From NCBI GenBank assembly GCA_022794255.1, contig JAAWEL010000047.1:1-64000 (forward strand): a stretch of 64,000 nt of DNA. The letters are read 5' to 3'. Under the pieces are notes generated by a model that did not search any database, was not told where the DNA came from, and worked only from the letters and a program-made list of their open reading frames with translations. Source of the DNA: Lachnospiraceae bacterium (GTDB lineage Bacteria > Bacillota > Clostridia > Lachnospirales > Lachnospiraceae). Position 1 is the first letter of the stretch; every line of letters starts with the position of its first letter. The position numbers and the translations under genes were made by a program. Shown one piece after another: positions 1 through 8,131 of this stretch.

Positions 1-888
1 GATACTGCTCAGGGCGGATATGCTGGCCATATCGGTGAGGGCAAGCATACGGTTGAGGCTGGTGAAGATTCCATTACCGTAGATGGAAAGACTATCCGGA
101 TTTACGCAGAGAAGGACGCTGCAAATCTTCCATGGGGAGAGATCGGTGTTGACGTAGTTCTGGAGTGTACCGGATTCTACACCTCCAAAGCAAAATCTCA
201 GGCTCATATCGATGCTGGCGCTAAGAAGGTTGTTATCTCCGCACCGGCTGGCAATGATCTGCCGACCATCGTATTCAGCGTAAATGAAGGCACCCTGACC
301 AAGGATGACACCATTATTTCCGCCGCTTCCTGCACCACCAACTGCCTGGCTCCTATGGCAAAGGCTCTGAACGATTATGCACCGATTCAGTCCGGTATCA
401 TGAGCACCATTCATGCATATACCGGAGACCAGATGATTCTAGACGGCCCCCACAGAAAGGGCGATTTGAGAAGAGCAAGAGCTGGCGCTGCCAACATTGT
501 TCCCAATTCCACTGGCGCTGCCAAGGCAATCGGCCTGGTTATTCCGGAATTGAACGGTAAGCTGATTGGTTCCGCCCAGCGTGTTCCGGTTCCCACCGGC
601 TCCACCACGATTTTGACTGCAGTTGTTAAGGGCAGCGATGTAACCAAGGAAGGCATCAATGCTGCTATGAAGGCTGCTGCTTCCGCATCTTATGGTTACA
701 ATGAGGATCCGATTGTTTCTTCTGATGTTATCGGTATGAAGTATGGTTCTCTGTTTGATGCTACTCAGACCATGGTTTCCAAGATTGCAGATGACCTGTA
801 TGAGGTTCAGGTAGTTTCATGGTACGACAATGAGAATTCCTATACCAGCCAGATGGTAAGAACCATTAAGTACTTCGCTGAACTGTAA
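1..888 (+). CDS. gap: Glyceraldehyde-3-phosphate dehydrogenase, 5'-truncated by window edge
   Basis: This is the C-terminal 295 residues of the glycolytic enzyme that oxidises glyceraldehyde-3-phosphate with NAD and phosphate. The frame is open from base 1, so about 40-45 residues of the Rossmann N-terminus lie outside the window. The catalytic cysteine is in SCTTNCLAP (codon 331-333). Further family landmarks are the HAYTGDQ segment, the [17 protein letters not shown] segment and the closing [16 protein letters not shown]. It heads a gap-pgk-tpiA cluster. A strong hairpin separates it from pgk, so gap transcripts may outnumber the downstream ones. Identification is secure; only the start is missing. 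Confidence 0.97.
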   Translation, partial: DTAQGGYAGHIGEGKHTVEAGEDSITVDGKTIRIYAEKDAANLPWGEIGVDVVLECTGFYTSKAKSQAHIDAGAKKVVISAPAGNDLPTIVFSVNEGTLTKDDTIISAASCTTNCLAPMAKALNDYAPIQSGIMSTIHAYTGDQMILDGPHRKGDLRRARAGAANIVPNSTGAAKAIGLVIPELNGKLIGSAQRVPVPTGSTTILTAVVKGSDVTKEGINAAMKAAASASYGYNEDPIVSSDVIGMKYGSLFDATQTMVSKIADDLYEVQVVSWYDNENSYTSQMVRTIKYFAEL

Positions 889-954
889 TCAAAGATTGTT
901 GTTTGCCGGCCTGCCGGTGACAACAGTATCAAAGGAGCAGGATAAGGCTCAAGC

Positions 955-987
955 GGGTCCGGTCTTTAAAAGGACCGGGCCCTTTTT
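955..987 (+). terminator. Rho-independent terminator/attenuator between gap and pgk
   Basis: GGGTCCGGTC (955-964) pairs with GACCGGGCCC (973-982) with one G-U pair. The loop is short and five T residues follow (983-987). It lies inside a same-strand glycolytic cluster, so partial read-through into pgk is likely. Confidence 0.8.
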
Positions 988-1037
988 ACATGGATTACGG
1001 GGTTTGTATAAATAATCAAGAAAGGGGTATTACAGAT

Positions 1038-2261
1038 ATGCTGAACAAGAAAACTGTAGATGATTTAAAGGACTTGAAAGGCAGAAAAGTTCTGGTCCGC
1101 TGCGACTTTAATGTACCGCTAAAGAATGGGGAGATTTCTGATGAGACTCGTATCGTGGCTGCGCTTCCTACCATCCAGAAATTGGTTGGCGAGGGGGCAA
1201 AGGTGATTCTTTGCTCTCATTTGGGCAAAGTGAAAAATGGTCCGAATGAGGGTGAGTCTCTGGCTCCTGTGGCAGTGCGTCTCACAGAGAAGCTGGGCAA
1301 GGATGTTGTGTTTGTGTCTGATTACAATGTGACTGGTGAGGCTGCCACCAAGGCAGTTGAGGCTATGAAGGACGGAGATGTGGTGCTCTTACAGAATACC
1401 CGTTTCCGCGGCAAGGAAGAGACTAAGAACGGCGAGGAGTTCAGCAAAGAGCTGGCAGAGCTGGCAGATGACTATGTATGTGATGCTTTCGGTTCCTCCC
1501 ATCGGGCACATGCATCTGTGGAGGGCGTGACCAAATTCATCACAGCTAAGGGCGGAACCAATGCGGTTGGTTATCTGATGCAGAAGGAGATTGATTTCCT
1601 GGGCAATGCAGTGGAGAATCCGGTGAGACCTTTTGTGGCGATCCTAGGTGGTGCCAAGGTAGCAGACAAGCTGAACGTGATTTCCAATCTGCTTGAGAAG
1701 TGTGATACACTGATCATTGGCGGCGGCATGGCATTCACCTTCTTAAAGGCACAAGGAAAGGGTGTGGGCAACTCTCTGGTGGATGACAGCAAGATCGATT
1801 ACTGCAAAGAAATGATGGAGAAGGCAAAGAAGCTGGGCAAGAATCTGCTTCTGCCGGTTGACACCACCATTGCTGCAGCATTCCCCAATCCGATTGACGG
1901 ACCGGTTGAGGTTAAGGTGGTTTCTTCTGATGAGATCCCAGCGGATATGGAAGGCCTGGATATTGGACCGAAGACTGCTGAGCTCTATGCAGAGGCAGTA
2001 AAGAGTGCCAAGACTGTTGTGTGGAACGGACCTATGGGTGTGTTTGAGAATCCGACTCTGGCAGCAGGGACCATCGCAGTGGCAAAGGCTTTAGCAGAGA
2101 CTGAAGCTACCACGATTATCGGCGGCGGTGATTCAGCAGCAGCCATGAACCAGCTTGGATTTGCAGACAAGGTGAGCCATATTTCCACCGGCGGCGGTGC
2201 TTCTCTGGAATTTTTGGAAGGCAAGGTACTTCCGGGTGTAGCAGCAGCTGACAATGCATAA
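1038..2261 (+). CDS. pgk: Phosphoglycerate kinase
   Basis: Cytoplasmic kinase making ATP from 1,3-bisphosphoglycerate in lower glycolysis; 407 residues, within the usual range. The N-terminal substrate segment [12 protein letters not shown] and the C-terminal nucleotide segment with [10 protein letters not shown] and [14 protein letters not shown] are both present. An in-frame ATG lies 48 bases upstream at 990, but the ATG at 1038 follows a GAAAGGGG ribosome site and matches the expected [10 protein letters not shown] start. It follows gap after a terminator-like hairpin and precedes tpiA by 43 bases. Confidence 0.97.
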   Translation: MLNKKTVDDLKDLKGRKVLVRCDFNVPLKNGEISDETRIVAALPTIQKLVGEGAKVILCSHLGKVKNGPNEGESLAPVAVRLTEKLGKDVVFVSDYNVTGEAATKAVEAMKDGDVVLLQNTRFRGKEETKNGEEFSKELAELADDYVCDAFGSSHRAHASVEGVTKFITAKGGTNAVGYLMQKEIDFLGNAVENPVRPFVAILGGAKVADKLNVISNLLEKCDTLIIGGGMAFTFLKAQGKGVGNSLVDDSKIDYCKEMMEKAKKLGKNLLLPVDTTIAAAFPNPIDGPVEVKVVSSDEIPADMEGLDIGPKTAELYAEAVKSAKTVVWNGPMGVFENPTLAAGTIAVAKALAETEATTIIGGGDSAAAMNQLGFADKVSHISTGGGASLEFLEGKVLPGVAAADNA

Positions 2262-2304
2262 GTGAGAATAAGCAGAGTAAAATCAGATAAGGGAGAATAG
2301 GATA

Positions 2305-3057
2305 ATGTCCAGAAGGAAAATTGTTGCAGGTAACTGGAAGATGAACATGACCCCCACGGAGGCAGTTGCTCTGGTTAATGAGTTAAAGCCATTGGTAGGA
2401 AACGATGATGTGGATGTAGTATTCTGCGTTCCGGCGATTGATATCATTCCAGCCATGGAAGCAGCTAAGGGAACCAATATCCATATTGGTGCTGAGAATA
2501 TGTACTATGAGGAGAAGGGTGCCTATACGGGCGAGATTTCTCCGGCTATGTTAAATGATGCAGGCGTAAAGTATGTGATTATCGGTCATTCCGAGAGAAG
2601 AGAATACTTTGCTGAGACAGATGAGACGGTCAACAAGAAGGTGCTGAAAGCATTTGAGCATGAGATTACTCCGATTATCTGCTGTGGAGAGACTCTGACT
2701 CAGCGGGAGCAGGGAATTACAATTGACTGGATTCGCCAGCAGATCAAGATTGCTTTCCTCAATGTGACAGCGGATCAGGCAAAGAAGGCAGTGATTGCCT
2801 ATGAGCCTATCTGGGCTATTGGAACTGGTAAAGTGGCAACCACTGAGCAGGCCCAGGAGGTTTGTGCGGCAATTCGTGTCTGCATTGGCGAGTTGTATGA
2901 CGCTGCTACGGCAGAGGCTATCCGTATCCAGTACGGCGGATCCGTATCTGGTGCTAGTGCTCCGGAACTGTTTGCTCAGCCCGATATTGATGGCGGTCTG
3001 GTAGGCGGCGCATCTCTCAAGCCAGATTTCGGAAAGATTGTCAACTACAATAAGTAA
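2305..3057 (+). CDS. tpiA: Triosephosphate isomerase
   Basis: Interconverts dihydroxyacetone phosphate and glyceraldehyde-3-phosphate. The 250-residue TIM barrel has the expected residues: N and K in GNWKMN, the catalytic His in IIGHSERR, the catalytic Glu in [12 protein letters not shown], and the phosphate-binding loops YGGSVSG and GGLVGGASL. The start follows a GGGAGAATAGG ribosome site. It is the last gene of the gap-pgk-tpiA cluster and is followed by a GC hairpin. Confidence 0.98.
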   Translation: MSRRKIVAGNWKMNMTPTEAVALVNELKPLVGNDDVDVVFCVPAIDIIPAMEAAKGTNIHIGAENMYYEEKGAYTGEISPAMLNDAGVKYVIIGHSERREYFAETDETVNKKVLKAFEHEITPIICCGETLTQREQGITIDWIRQQIKIAFLNVTADQAKKAVIAYEPIWAIGTGKVATTEQAQEVCAAIRVCIGELYDAATAEAIRIQYGGSVSGASAPELFAQPDIDGGLVGGASLKPDFGKIVNYNK

Positions 3058-3081
3058 GTCTGATTGTAACAAATTGTTTTT

Positions 3082-3110
3082 GGGCAGGGGCATAATGCTT
3101 CCTGCCCTTT
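3082..3110 (+). terminator. Probable terminator after tpiA
   Basis: GGGCAGG (3082-3088) and CCTGCCC (3101-3107) form a stem whose loop has its own short pairing, GCAT with ATGC. Only a short T run follows, so it may be leaky. Confidence 0.6.
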
Positions 3111-3150
3111 GCTTATGTTTGGTGTAAAATCATTGCAAAGGGAAAGGGAA

Positions 3151-4248
3151 ATGAAAGACAAAGAGCAGATGGATCAGGGGGCACTTTTAAAAAATATCTG
3201 TACTACGATTGGGATTTTTGTTGCGGCGACTATTTTGGCAGTTACCTTTTTTCATTACAGCGCCAATTCTACCAGCGTTGCGATTATCTATGTTCTGGCT
3301 GTAATGTTGATTGCCAGGTATACGTCAGGATACGTACCAGGGATTGTGGCTTCCTTTATTGGGGTGATTTGTGTAAACTATGTATTTACCTATCCATTTA
3401 TGCGGTTAAATTTCAGCATTGACGGGTATCCGGTGACCTTTGTCAGCATGGCGGTTATCTCAGGCCTTACCAGTGCCCTTACCACAAAGTTTAAAAAACA
3501 GAATCAAATTTTAAATGAACGGGAAAAGCTTCTCATGGAGGCGGAGAAAGAAACTATGCGTGCAAATCTTCTCCGGGCCGTGTCCCACGATTTGCGGACG
3601 CCCCTGACTAGTATTATCGGCATGGCGGATTCCTATCTGGCAGGGATTGACCGGTTGACAGAAAGTGAAAAATCGTATATGGTTAAGAGTATCAGCGAGG
3701 ACGCCAACTGGCTTTTGAATATGGTGGAAAATCTGTTGTCTGTAACTCGGATTCGGGTGGGAGAGACCCGGGTCAATACCACCCCGGAACCTTTGGAGGA
3801 GGTGGTTTCAGAGGCTGTAATGCGCCTTAAAAAGCGGCTGCCTCAGGCCAACAAGATACAGGTTCAGGTACCGGAAAACTTTCTGATGGTTCCCATGGAT
3901 GCAGTATTGATTGAGCAGGTGATCATCAATCTGCTTGAAAATGCGGTATATCACTCTGGAGCAGATGATATTGAATTGTACGTAATACAGCAGGAGGATA
4001 AGGTGGAGTTCCATATCCGGGATTATGGCAAGGGAATTGCACCAGAAAGGCTGACCGTTATCTTTGACGGGGCCGGCATGGAAAGCAATCAGAGCGGAGA
4101 TTCTCACAGGGGGATGGGAATCGGGCTTACGATCTGCAAAACAATTATCAATGCCCATCAGGGAACGATCTATGGGAGAAACTGGGCGCAGGGAGCTGAA
4201 TTTATTTTTACATTACCACTGGGAGAGGATAAAAGTAATGGCAAATAA
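3151..4248 (+). CDS. KdpD-type sensor histidine kinase lacking the KdpD/USP N-terminus
   Basis: A 365-residue membrane histidine kinase. Residues about 15-115 contain four hydrophobic helices resembling the DUF4118 membrane module of KdpD. A HisKA domain follows with the phospho-acceptor His in RAVSHDLRTPLTSIIG. The HATPase domain has its N box (NLLENAVYHS) and glycine boxes (DYGKGIAPE, GMGIGLTICK). Full-length KdpD is about 900 residues and carries N-terminal KdpD and universal-stress domains; both are absent. No kdpFABC genes are nearby, so the signal is unknown. An upstream in-frame ATG exists at 3109, but 3151 follows AAAGGGAAAGGGAA. The end overlaps the regulator gene by 11 bases. Confidence 0.88.
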   Translation: MKDKEQMDQGALLKNICTTIGIFVAATILAVTFFHYSANSTSVAIIYVLAVMLIARYTSGYVPGIVASFIGVICVNYVFTYPFMRLNFSIDGYPVTFVSMAVISGLTSALTTKFKKQNQILNEREKLLMEAEKETMRANLLRAVSHDLRTPLTSIIGMADSYLAGIDRLTESEKSYMVKSISEDANWLLNMVENLLSVTRIRVGETRVNTTPEPLEEVVSEAVMRLKKRLPQANKIQVQVPENFLMVPMDAVLIEQVIINLLENAVYHSGADDIELYVIQQEDKVEFHIRDYGKGIAPERLTVIFDGAGMESNQSGDSHRGMGIGLTICKTIINAHQGTIYGRNWAQGAEFIFTLPLGEDKSNGK

Positions 4249-4951
4249 ACAGACGATATTAATCATAGAGGATGAGAAAAATATTGGGAATTATATTGAG
4301 ACGATTCTGATCTCCAATGAGTATAAGGTGCTGCGTGCTATGAATGGCATAACGGGCCTGTCTCTCTATACCTCCCATCATCCAGATTTGGTTCTTTTGG
4401 ATCTGGGCCTTCCGGATATTGACGGGATGGAGGTATTGCAGCGTATCCGGGGATTTTCCCATGTGCCAGTTATAGTGATTTCTGCCCGAACCCAGGAGCG
4501 GGAGAAGGTAGATGCCCTCGATGGGGGAGCTGACGACTATATCACAAAGCCTTTTGGAGCAGAGGAGCTGCTGGCCCGGATTCGGACAGCGCTGCGTCAC
4601 TATCTTAATACTGGGCAGGGAAAGCCTCAGGAGCCTATCTATTCCCGGGATGAGCTGGTGATCGATTTTGACAAGCGTCTGGTAGTTCTTCGGGGAATAG
4701 GGGTTCACCTGACTCAGATTGAGTATAAACTGGTTTCTCTTTTGGCCAGGAATGCCGGAAAGGTTCTTACTTATGATTTTATTCTCAAAGATATCTGGGG
4801 ACCTTATGCAGATACGGATAATCAGATTCTGCGGGTGAATATGGCAAATATACGCAGGAAGCTGGAGGTGAATCCGGCAGAGCCTCATTATATTTATACA
4901 GAGATCGGAGTAGGATACAGAATGTTAGAATCCGATGATGTGCGCCATTGA
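4238..4951 (+). CDS. KdpE-like OmpR-family response regulator
   Basis: A 237-residue regulator paired with the kinase it overlaps. The receiver domain has the acidic pair in IIEDEKN, the phospho-Asp in LVLLDLGLPDIDG, the Thr/Ser region VIVISARTQ and the switch Lys in DDYITKPFG. A winged-helix DNA-binding domain follows with the typical LTQIEYKLVSLLARNAGKV segment and a closing IGVGYRM. The start is the ATG at 4238, preceded by GGGAGAGGATAAAAGTA; the frame stays open upstream inside the kinase gene, but that extension carries no receiver sequence. Targets are not evident from the window. Confidence 0.93.
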   Translation: MANKQTILIIEDEKNIGNYIETILISNEYKVLRAMNGITGLSLYTSHHPDLVLLDLGLPDIDGMEVLQRIRGFSHVPVIVISARTQEREKVDALDGGADDYITKPFGAEELLARIRTALRHYLNTGQGKPQEPIYSRDELVIDFDKRLVVLRGIGVHLTQIEYKLVSLLARNAGKVLTYDFILKDIWGPYADTDNQILRVNMANIRRKLEVNPAEPHYIYTEIGVGYRMLESDDVRH

Positions 4952-4961
4952 TGAAAAGAAG

Positions 4962-4985
4962 AGCAGCGGCTTTAAAAGCCGCTGT
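4962..4985. terminator. Bidirectional terminator between convergent genes
   Basis: AGCGGCTTTTAAAAGCCGCT-type hairpin (about 4964-4984) between the regulator ending at 4951 and the minus-strand lipoprotein. It overlaps the last codons of the lipoprotein gene. T-rich sequence follows on both strands. Confidence 0.6.
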
Positions 4986-5589
4986 TAATGATTTTCCAGT
5001 TATCGGATTTTGACCGGCGGGCAATGCTGATGGAGCGCATGGGATTGCCTGCCGCTTTATCTTTTCCGGTGAGAACCATGTAGATAATAATATTTCCCGG
5101 ATCATATTCTGCCTCAATTCCGGTATTCTGATAGAGGGAGTAGCCATCGTCTGCCAGCTGAATCTCTTCCACGCCATCAAAGCCGGGGGAGCCTTCAGTG
5201 AAGTAGTAGCGGGCTAATTCTTCTGTCTCCATCAGTTCCTTCTCTGTCAGGGCATCTATGTAAGAGGGAGAGGCAGCTGTGCTGGTCTCTGCAGTATGGA
5301 CGATCCCTGAGCCCACAAACTCATTGGGTATGAAGGAGAGCGCATTGCGCTCTTTCTCAGGAAGGGTTTGATACCATTCCAGCCATTGGAGCGTGTCATC
5401 AGATAGTTCCGTTTTTTGACGTGTAATTCCATTGAATGTGATCCAGGCATCTCCACGAACTGTATCAGGGCTTTCTTCTGGAACTTCTGCAGAGGCAAAG
5501 TTGCCTTCAGAGAGCTGGGGGGAACGATTGCTGCAGCCGGCAAGAAGGACAATGGCAACAGCAGTAAACAGTAAAGTTTTTGTCTGCAT
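4972..5589 (-). CDS. Predicted lipoprotein of unknown function
   Basis: A 205-residue protein with a lipoprotein signal: basic MQTK, a hydrophobic stretch and the lipobox LLAGC ending near residue 19, so it should be anchored on the outer face of the membrane. The mature part is acidic, with a short LQWLEWYQTLPEKERNALSF segment and a C-terminal half about the size of a small beta-sheet domain. I do not recognise a family. It is convergent with the kinase/regulator pair and divergent from the MATE gene, so neighbours give no function. Confidence 0.8.
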   Translation of the reverse strand: MQTKTLLFTAVAIVLLAGCSNRSPQLSEGNFASAEVPEESPDTVRGDAWITFNGITRQKTELSDDTLQWLEWYQTLPEKERNALSFIPNEFVGSGIVHTAETSTAASPSYIDALTEKELMETEELARYYFTEGSPGFDGVEEIQLADDGYSLYQNTGIEAEYDPGNIIIYMVLTGKDKAAGNPMRSISIARRSKSDNWKIINSGF

Positions 5590-5687
5590 GGGAAAATTCC
5601 TCCTTGGGTGATATTATAGCAGTGATAGGGAAGAAATAAATTAATAAATTATTAAATTTTGGAGAAATCATTAAGAATATTAACAAT

Positions 5688-5716
5688 TTGACTTTTGGCT
5701 TTTTATTCGTTATAGT
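5688..5716 (+). promoter_or_regulatory. Sigma-A promoter for the MATE-degV operon
   Basis: TTGACT (5688-5693), exactly 17 bases, then TATAGT (5711-5716). A strong AGGAGGA ribosome site follows at 5737-5743. This is one of the best promoter matches in the window. Confidence 0.8.
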
Positions 5717-5751
5717 GGAAACAATTGTTGGTGTACAGGAGGAATACGAAA

Positions 5752-7110
5752 ATGCAGAAGGATCTTACAAAAGGAAGTGTATTCCGTATACTGGTTCGAT
5801 TTTCATTGCCATATTTATTGTCCTGCTTTTTGCAAACTTTTTATGGTATGGCAGATTTGTTTGTAACCGGACAGTTTAACGGGGCGGATACGATATCAGC
5901 AGTGTCGATTGGCAGTCAGCTGATGCATATGCTGACGGTGATCATTGTAGGGCTGGCTATGGGATCAACGGTGGCTCTCAGTAAAGCTGTGGGAGGAAAG
6001 AAGGAAAGCTATGCAGCCCGGGTGGTGGGAAATACGGCATCTTTGTTTTTGGTGGCGTCCCTGCTTTTTACGGCCGCGTTGATGGCAGCAGTAAATGGAA
6101 TTATTGCTTTGATTGCAACCCCTGGGGAGGCGGTGGAACAGACGAGGAACTATCTCCTTATCTGCTTTGCCGGGATTCCTTTTATCACAGCTTATAATAT
6201 TATCAGCTGCGTGTTCCGGGGAATGGGGGATTCGAAAAGCCCTATGTATTTTGTGGCTGTGGCCGGAGTGCTGAATGTAGTGCTGGATTTTCTCTTTATC
6301 GGGCCAATGCACATGGGGGCAGCAGGGGCTGCAGCAGCAACGGTGATCTCTCAAACCATCAGCGTATTTACGGCATTTTATGTGTTGCAAAAAAAGGACT
6401 TCGGACTGATGATCAAAAAGGAGGATTTTTGCTTTCATAAGCCGGTGATGGAGGAGATTTTGAAAGTGGGACTTCCCATTGCCTGCCAAGATGGGCTGAT
6501 TCAGGTTTCTTTTCTGGTGATCACTGCTATTGCAAACCAGAGAGGCGTAGTGGTGGCGGCTAGTGTGGGGATTGTGGAGAAGATCATCACCTTTTTGTTT
6601 CTGGTGCCCTCTGCTATGTTGTCCTCCATCTCAGCGATTGCTGCTCAGAATATCGGAGCCGGGAAATATGAGAGGGCAGATAAGACTCTGGGCTATGGAG
6701 TGGCTATAGGGATTTGTTTTGGGCTGGCGGTGGCATTTATCTGCCAGTTTTCTGCAGAGCCGATTTTGAGAATGTTTACAGACAGCCCGGATGTGGTGCG
6801 TATGGGAGGCCAGTATCTTCGTTCCTATGTGTTTGACTGCGGGCTGGCAGGGGTGCATTTTTGCTTCAGTGGATATTTCTGTGCTTACGGAAGGTCGGGA
6901 ATCTCTTTTGTACATAATCTGACATCCATTTTGCTTATTCGGATTCCGGGAGCATATCTGGCATCCGTTTATTTTCCGCATACCCTGCTGCCTATGGGGA
7001 TGGCGCCGCCTTTGGGATCAGCGCTGTCAGCAATCTTCTGCATTGTGGTGTTTTATTGGTACAGGAACGGTGGAAGGTGGTTTTTAGAAGAAAGAGGAGG
7101 TGGGGTATGA
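5752..7110 (+). CDS. MATE-family multidrug/cation antiporter
   Basis: A 452-residue inner-membrane protein with about twelve hydrophobic segments. It has the N-terminal signature of the family (FSLPYLLSCFLQTFYGMADL) and a related second-half repeat starting near KVGLPIACQDGLIQ, as in MATE exporters driven by sodium or proton gradients. The ATG at 5752 has an AGGAGGA site nine bases upstream; a longer in-frame start at 5725 has none. The stop codon overlaps the start of the following degV gene. The exported substrate cannot be read from the sequence. Confidence 0.92.
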   Translation: MQKDLTKGSVFRILVRFSLPYLLSCFLQTFYGMADLFVTGQFNGADTISAVSIGSQLMHMLTVIIVGLAMGSTVALSKAVGGKKESYAARVVGNTASLFLVASLLFTAALMAAVNGIIALIATPGEAVEQTRNYLLICFAGIPFITAYNIISCVFRGMGDSKSPMYFVAVAGVLNVVLDFLFIGPMHMGAAGAAAATVISQTISVFTAFYVLQKKDFGLMIKKEDFCFHKPVMEEILKVGLPIACQDGLIQVSFLVITAIANQRGVVVAASVGIVEKIITFLFLVPSAMLSSISAIAAQNIGAGKYERADKTLGYGVAIGICFGLAVAFICQFSAEPILRMFTDSPDVVRMGGQYLRSYVFDCGLAGVHFCFSGYFCAYGRSGISFVHNLTSILLIRIPGAYLASVYFPHTLLPMGMAPPLGSALSAIFCIVVFYWYRNGGRWFLEERGGGV

Positions 7111-8000
7111 AGAAAATCGGGATTATTACTGACAGTCACAGCAGCATTACCCAGGATGAAGCAGAGAGACTGGGAATATGGGTGCTTCCCATGCCGTTTT
7201 ATATCGGAGAGCAGTGCTGTTATGAGGGAATATCCCTGACAAGGCAGGAATTTTTTGAAAAACTGAATTTGGGGGTGGATATCACCACTTCTCAGCCTTC
7301 TCCTGCGGATGTAATGAGCCTGTGGGACCGGGCTTTGGAGGAATGGGAGAAAGTCCTGTATATTCCTATCAGCAGCGGCCTGAGCGGTTCCTATGCCACA
7401 GCACTTTCCATGGCTCAGGAGGAGCCTTATACAGGAAGGGTACTGGTAGTGGACAGCGGACGGGTGTCAACACTCCTTCACCGCATGGTATTGGATGCTT
7501 TGGAGTTGGTTAAGGAGGGATATTCTGCGGAGGAGATACGGGATATTTTGGAAAAATCCAGGGATAAGATGGTGATCTATATCGGGGTGCAGACTCTGGA
7601 GAATTTAAAACGGGGAGGGCGTATTACTCCGGCAGCAGCGGCTCTTGGAACGATACTGAATATCAAGCCAGTGCTTCAGTTTGATGTGGGAACTTTGGAT
7701 GTATACAAAAAATGCCGGGGCTTTGCAAAGACGAAAAAAACTATGCTGGAGGCAATGGCCCATGACCTGGAAAACCGCTTTGGGCCCTGGCATGATAAGG
7801 GACAGGTGTATCTCTTGGCTGCTTCTAGCGCGCCCCAGGAGGACACAGAGCAGTGGATCCGGGAGATTCGGGAGATGTTTCCTCAGATGGAGGTGATGTG
7901 TGATGATCTTTCTCTGGGAGTTTCTTGCCATATCGGTTATGGAGGACTGGGGATCGGATGCTCCTGTCGGCCGAAGAGGCCGGGGGAAGGGTGCCGGTGA
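7107..8000 (+). CDS. DegV family fatty-acid-binding protein
   Basis: A 297-residue DegV protein. Members bind a single fatty acid, and in Firmicutes some (FakB) present it to the kinase FakA. Seen here are the N-terminal IITDSHSSITQDEAERLG, the TSQPSPADV segment, the SSGLSGSYATA lipid-binding loop, and NIKPVLQFDVG. The start overlaps the MATE stop codon (ATGA), so the two are translationally coupled. A second DegV gene lies at 53796-54632. The FakB role is inference; no fakA is in the window. Confidence 0.9.
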   Translation: MKKIGIITDSHSSITQDEAERLGIWVLPMPFYIGEQCCYEGISLTRQEFFEKLNLGVDITTSQPSPADVMSLWDRALEEWEKVLYIPISSGLSGSYATALSMAQEEPYTGRVLVVDSGRVSTLLHRMVLDALELVKEGYSAEEIRDILEKSRDKMVIYIGVQTLENLKRGGRITPAAAALGTILNIKPVLQFDVGTLDVYKKCRGFAKTKKTMLEAMAHDLENRFGPWHDKGQVYLLAASSAPQEDTEQWIREIREMFPQMEVMCDDLSLGVSCHIGYGGLGIGCSCRPKRPGEGCR

Positions 8001-8131
8001 AGAAACCTAATAGTTAATTTGGACATATGGCCCATTGGCTTTTCCCTTTACGGTGGAAGGAAGAAATGTTATCATGTCTTGTATAGGGTAGCAGGCATGT
8101 TTTAATAAAAAGCCGGAGGGATAAAAGAGCA

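Noticed and set aside
2551-3093. Minus-strand open frame of 180 codons opposite tpiA
   Set aside because: It is the antisense shadow of a certain gene, has no ribosome site and its translation is Cys/Leu/Ser-rich without family features.
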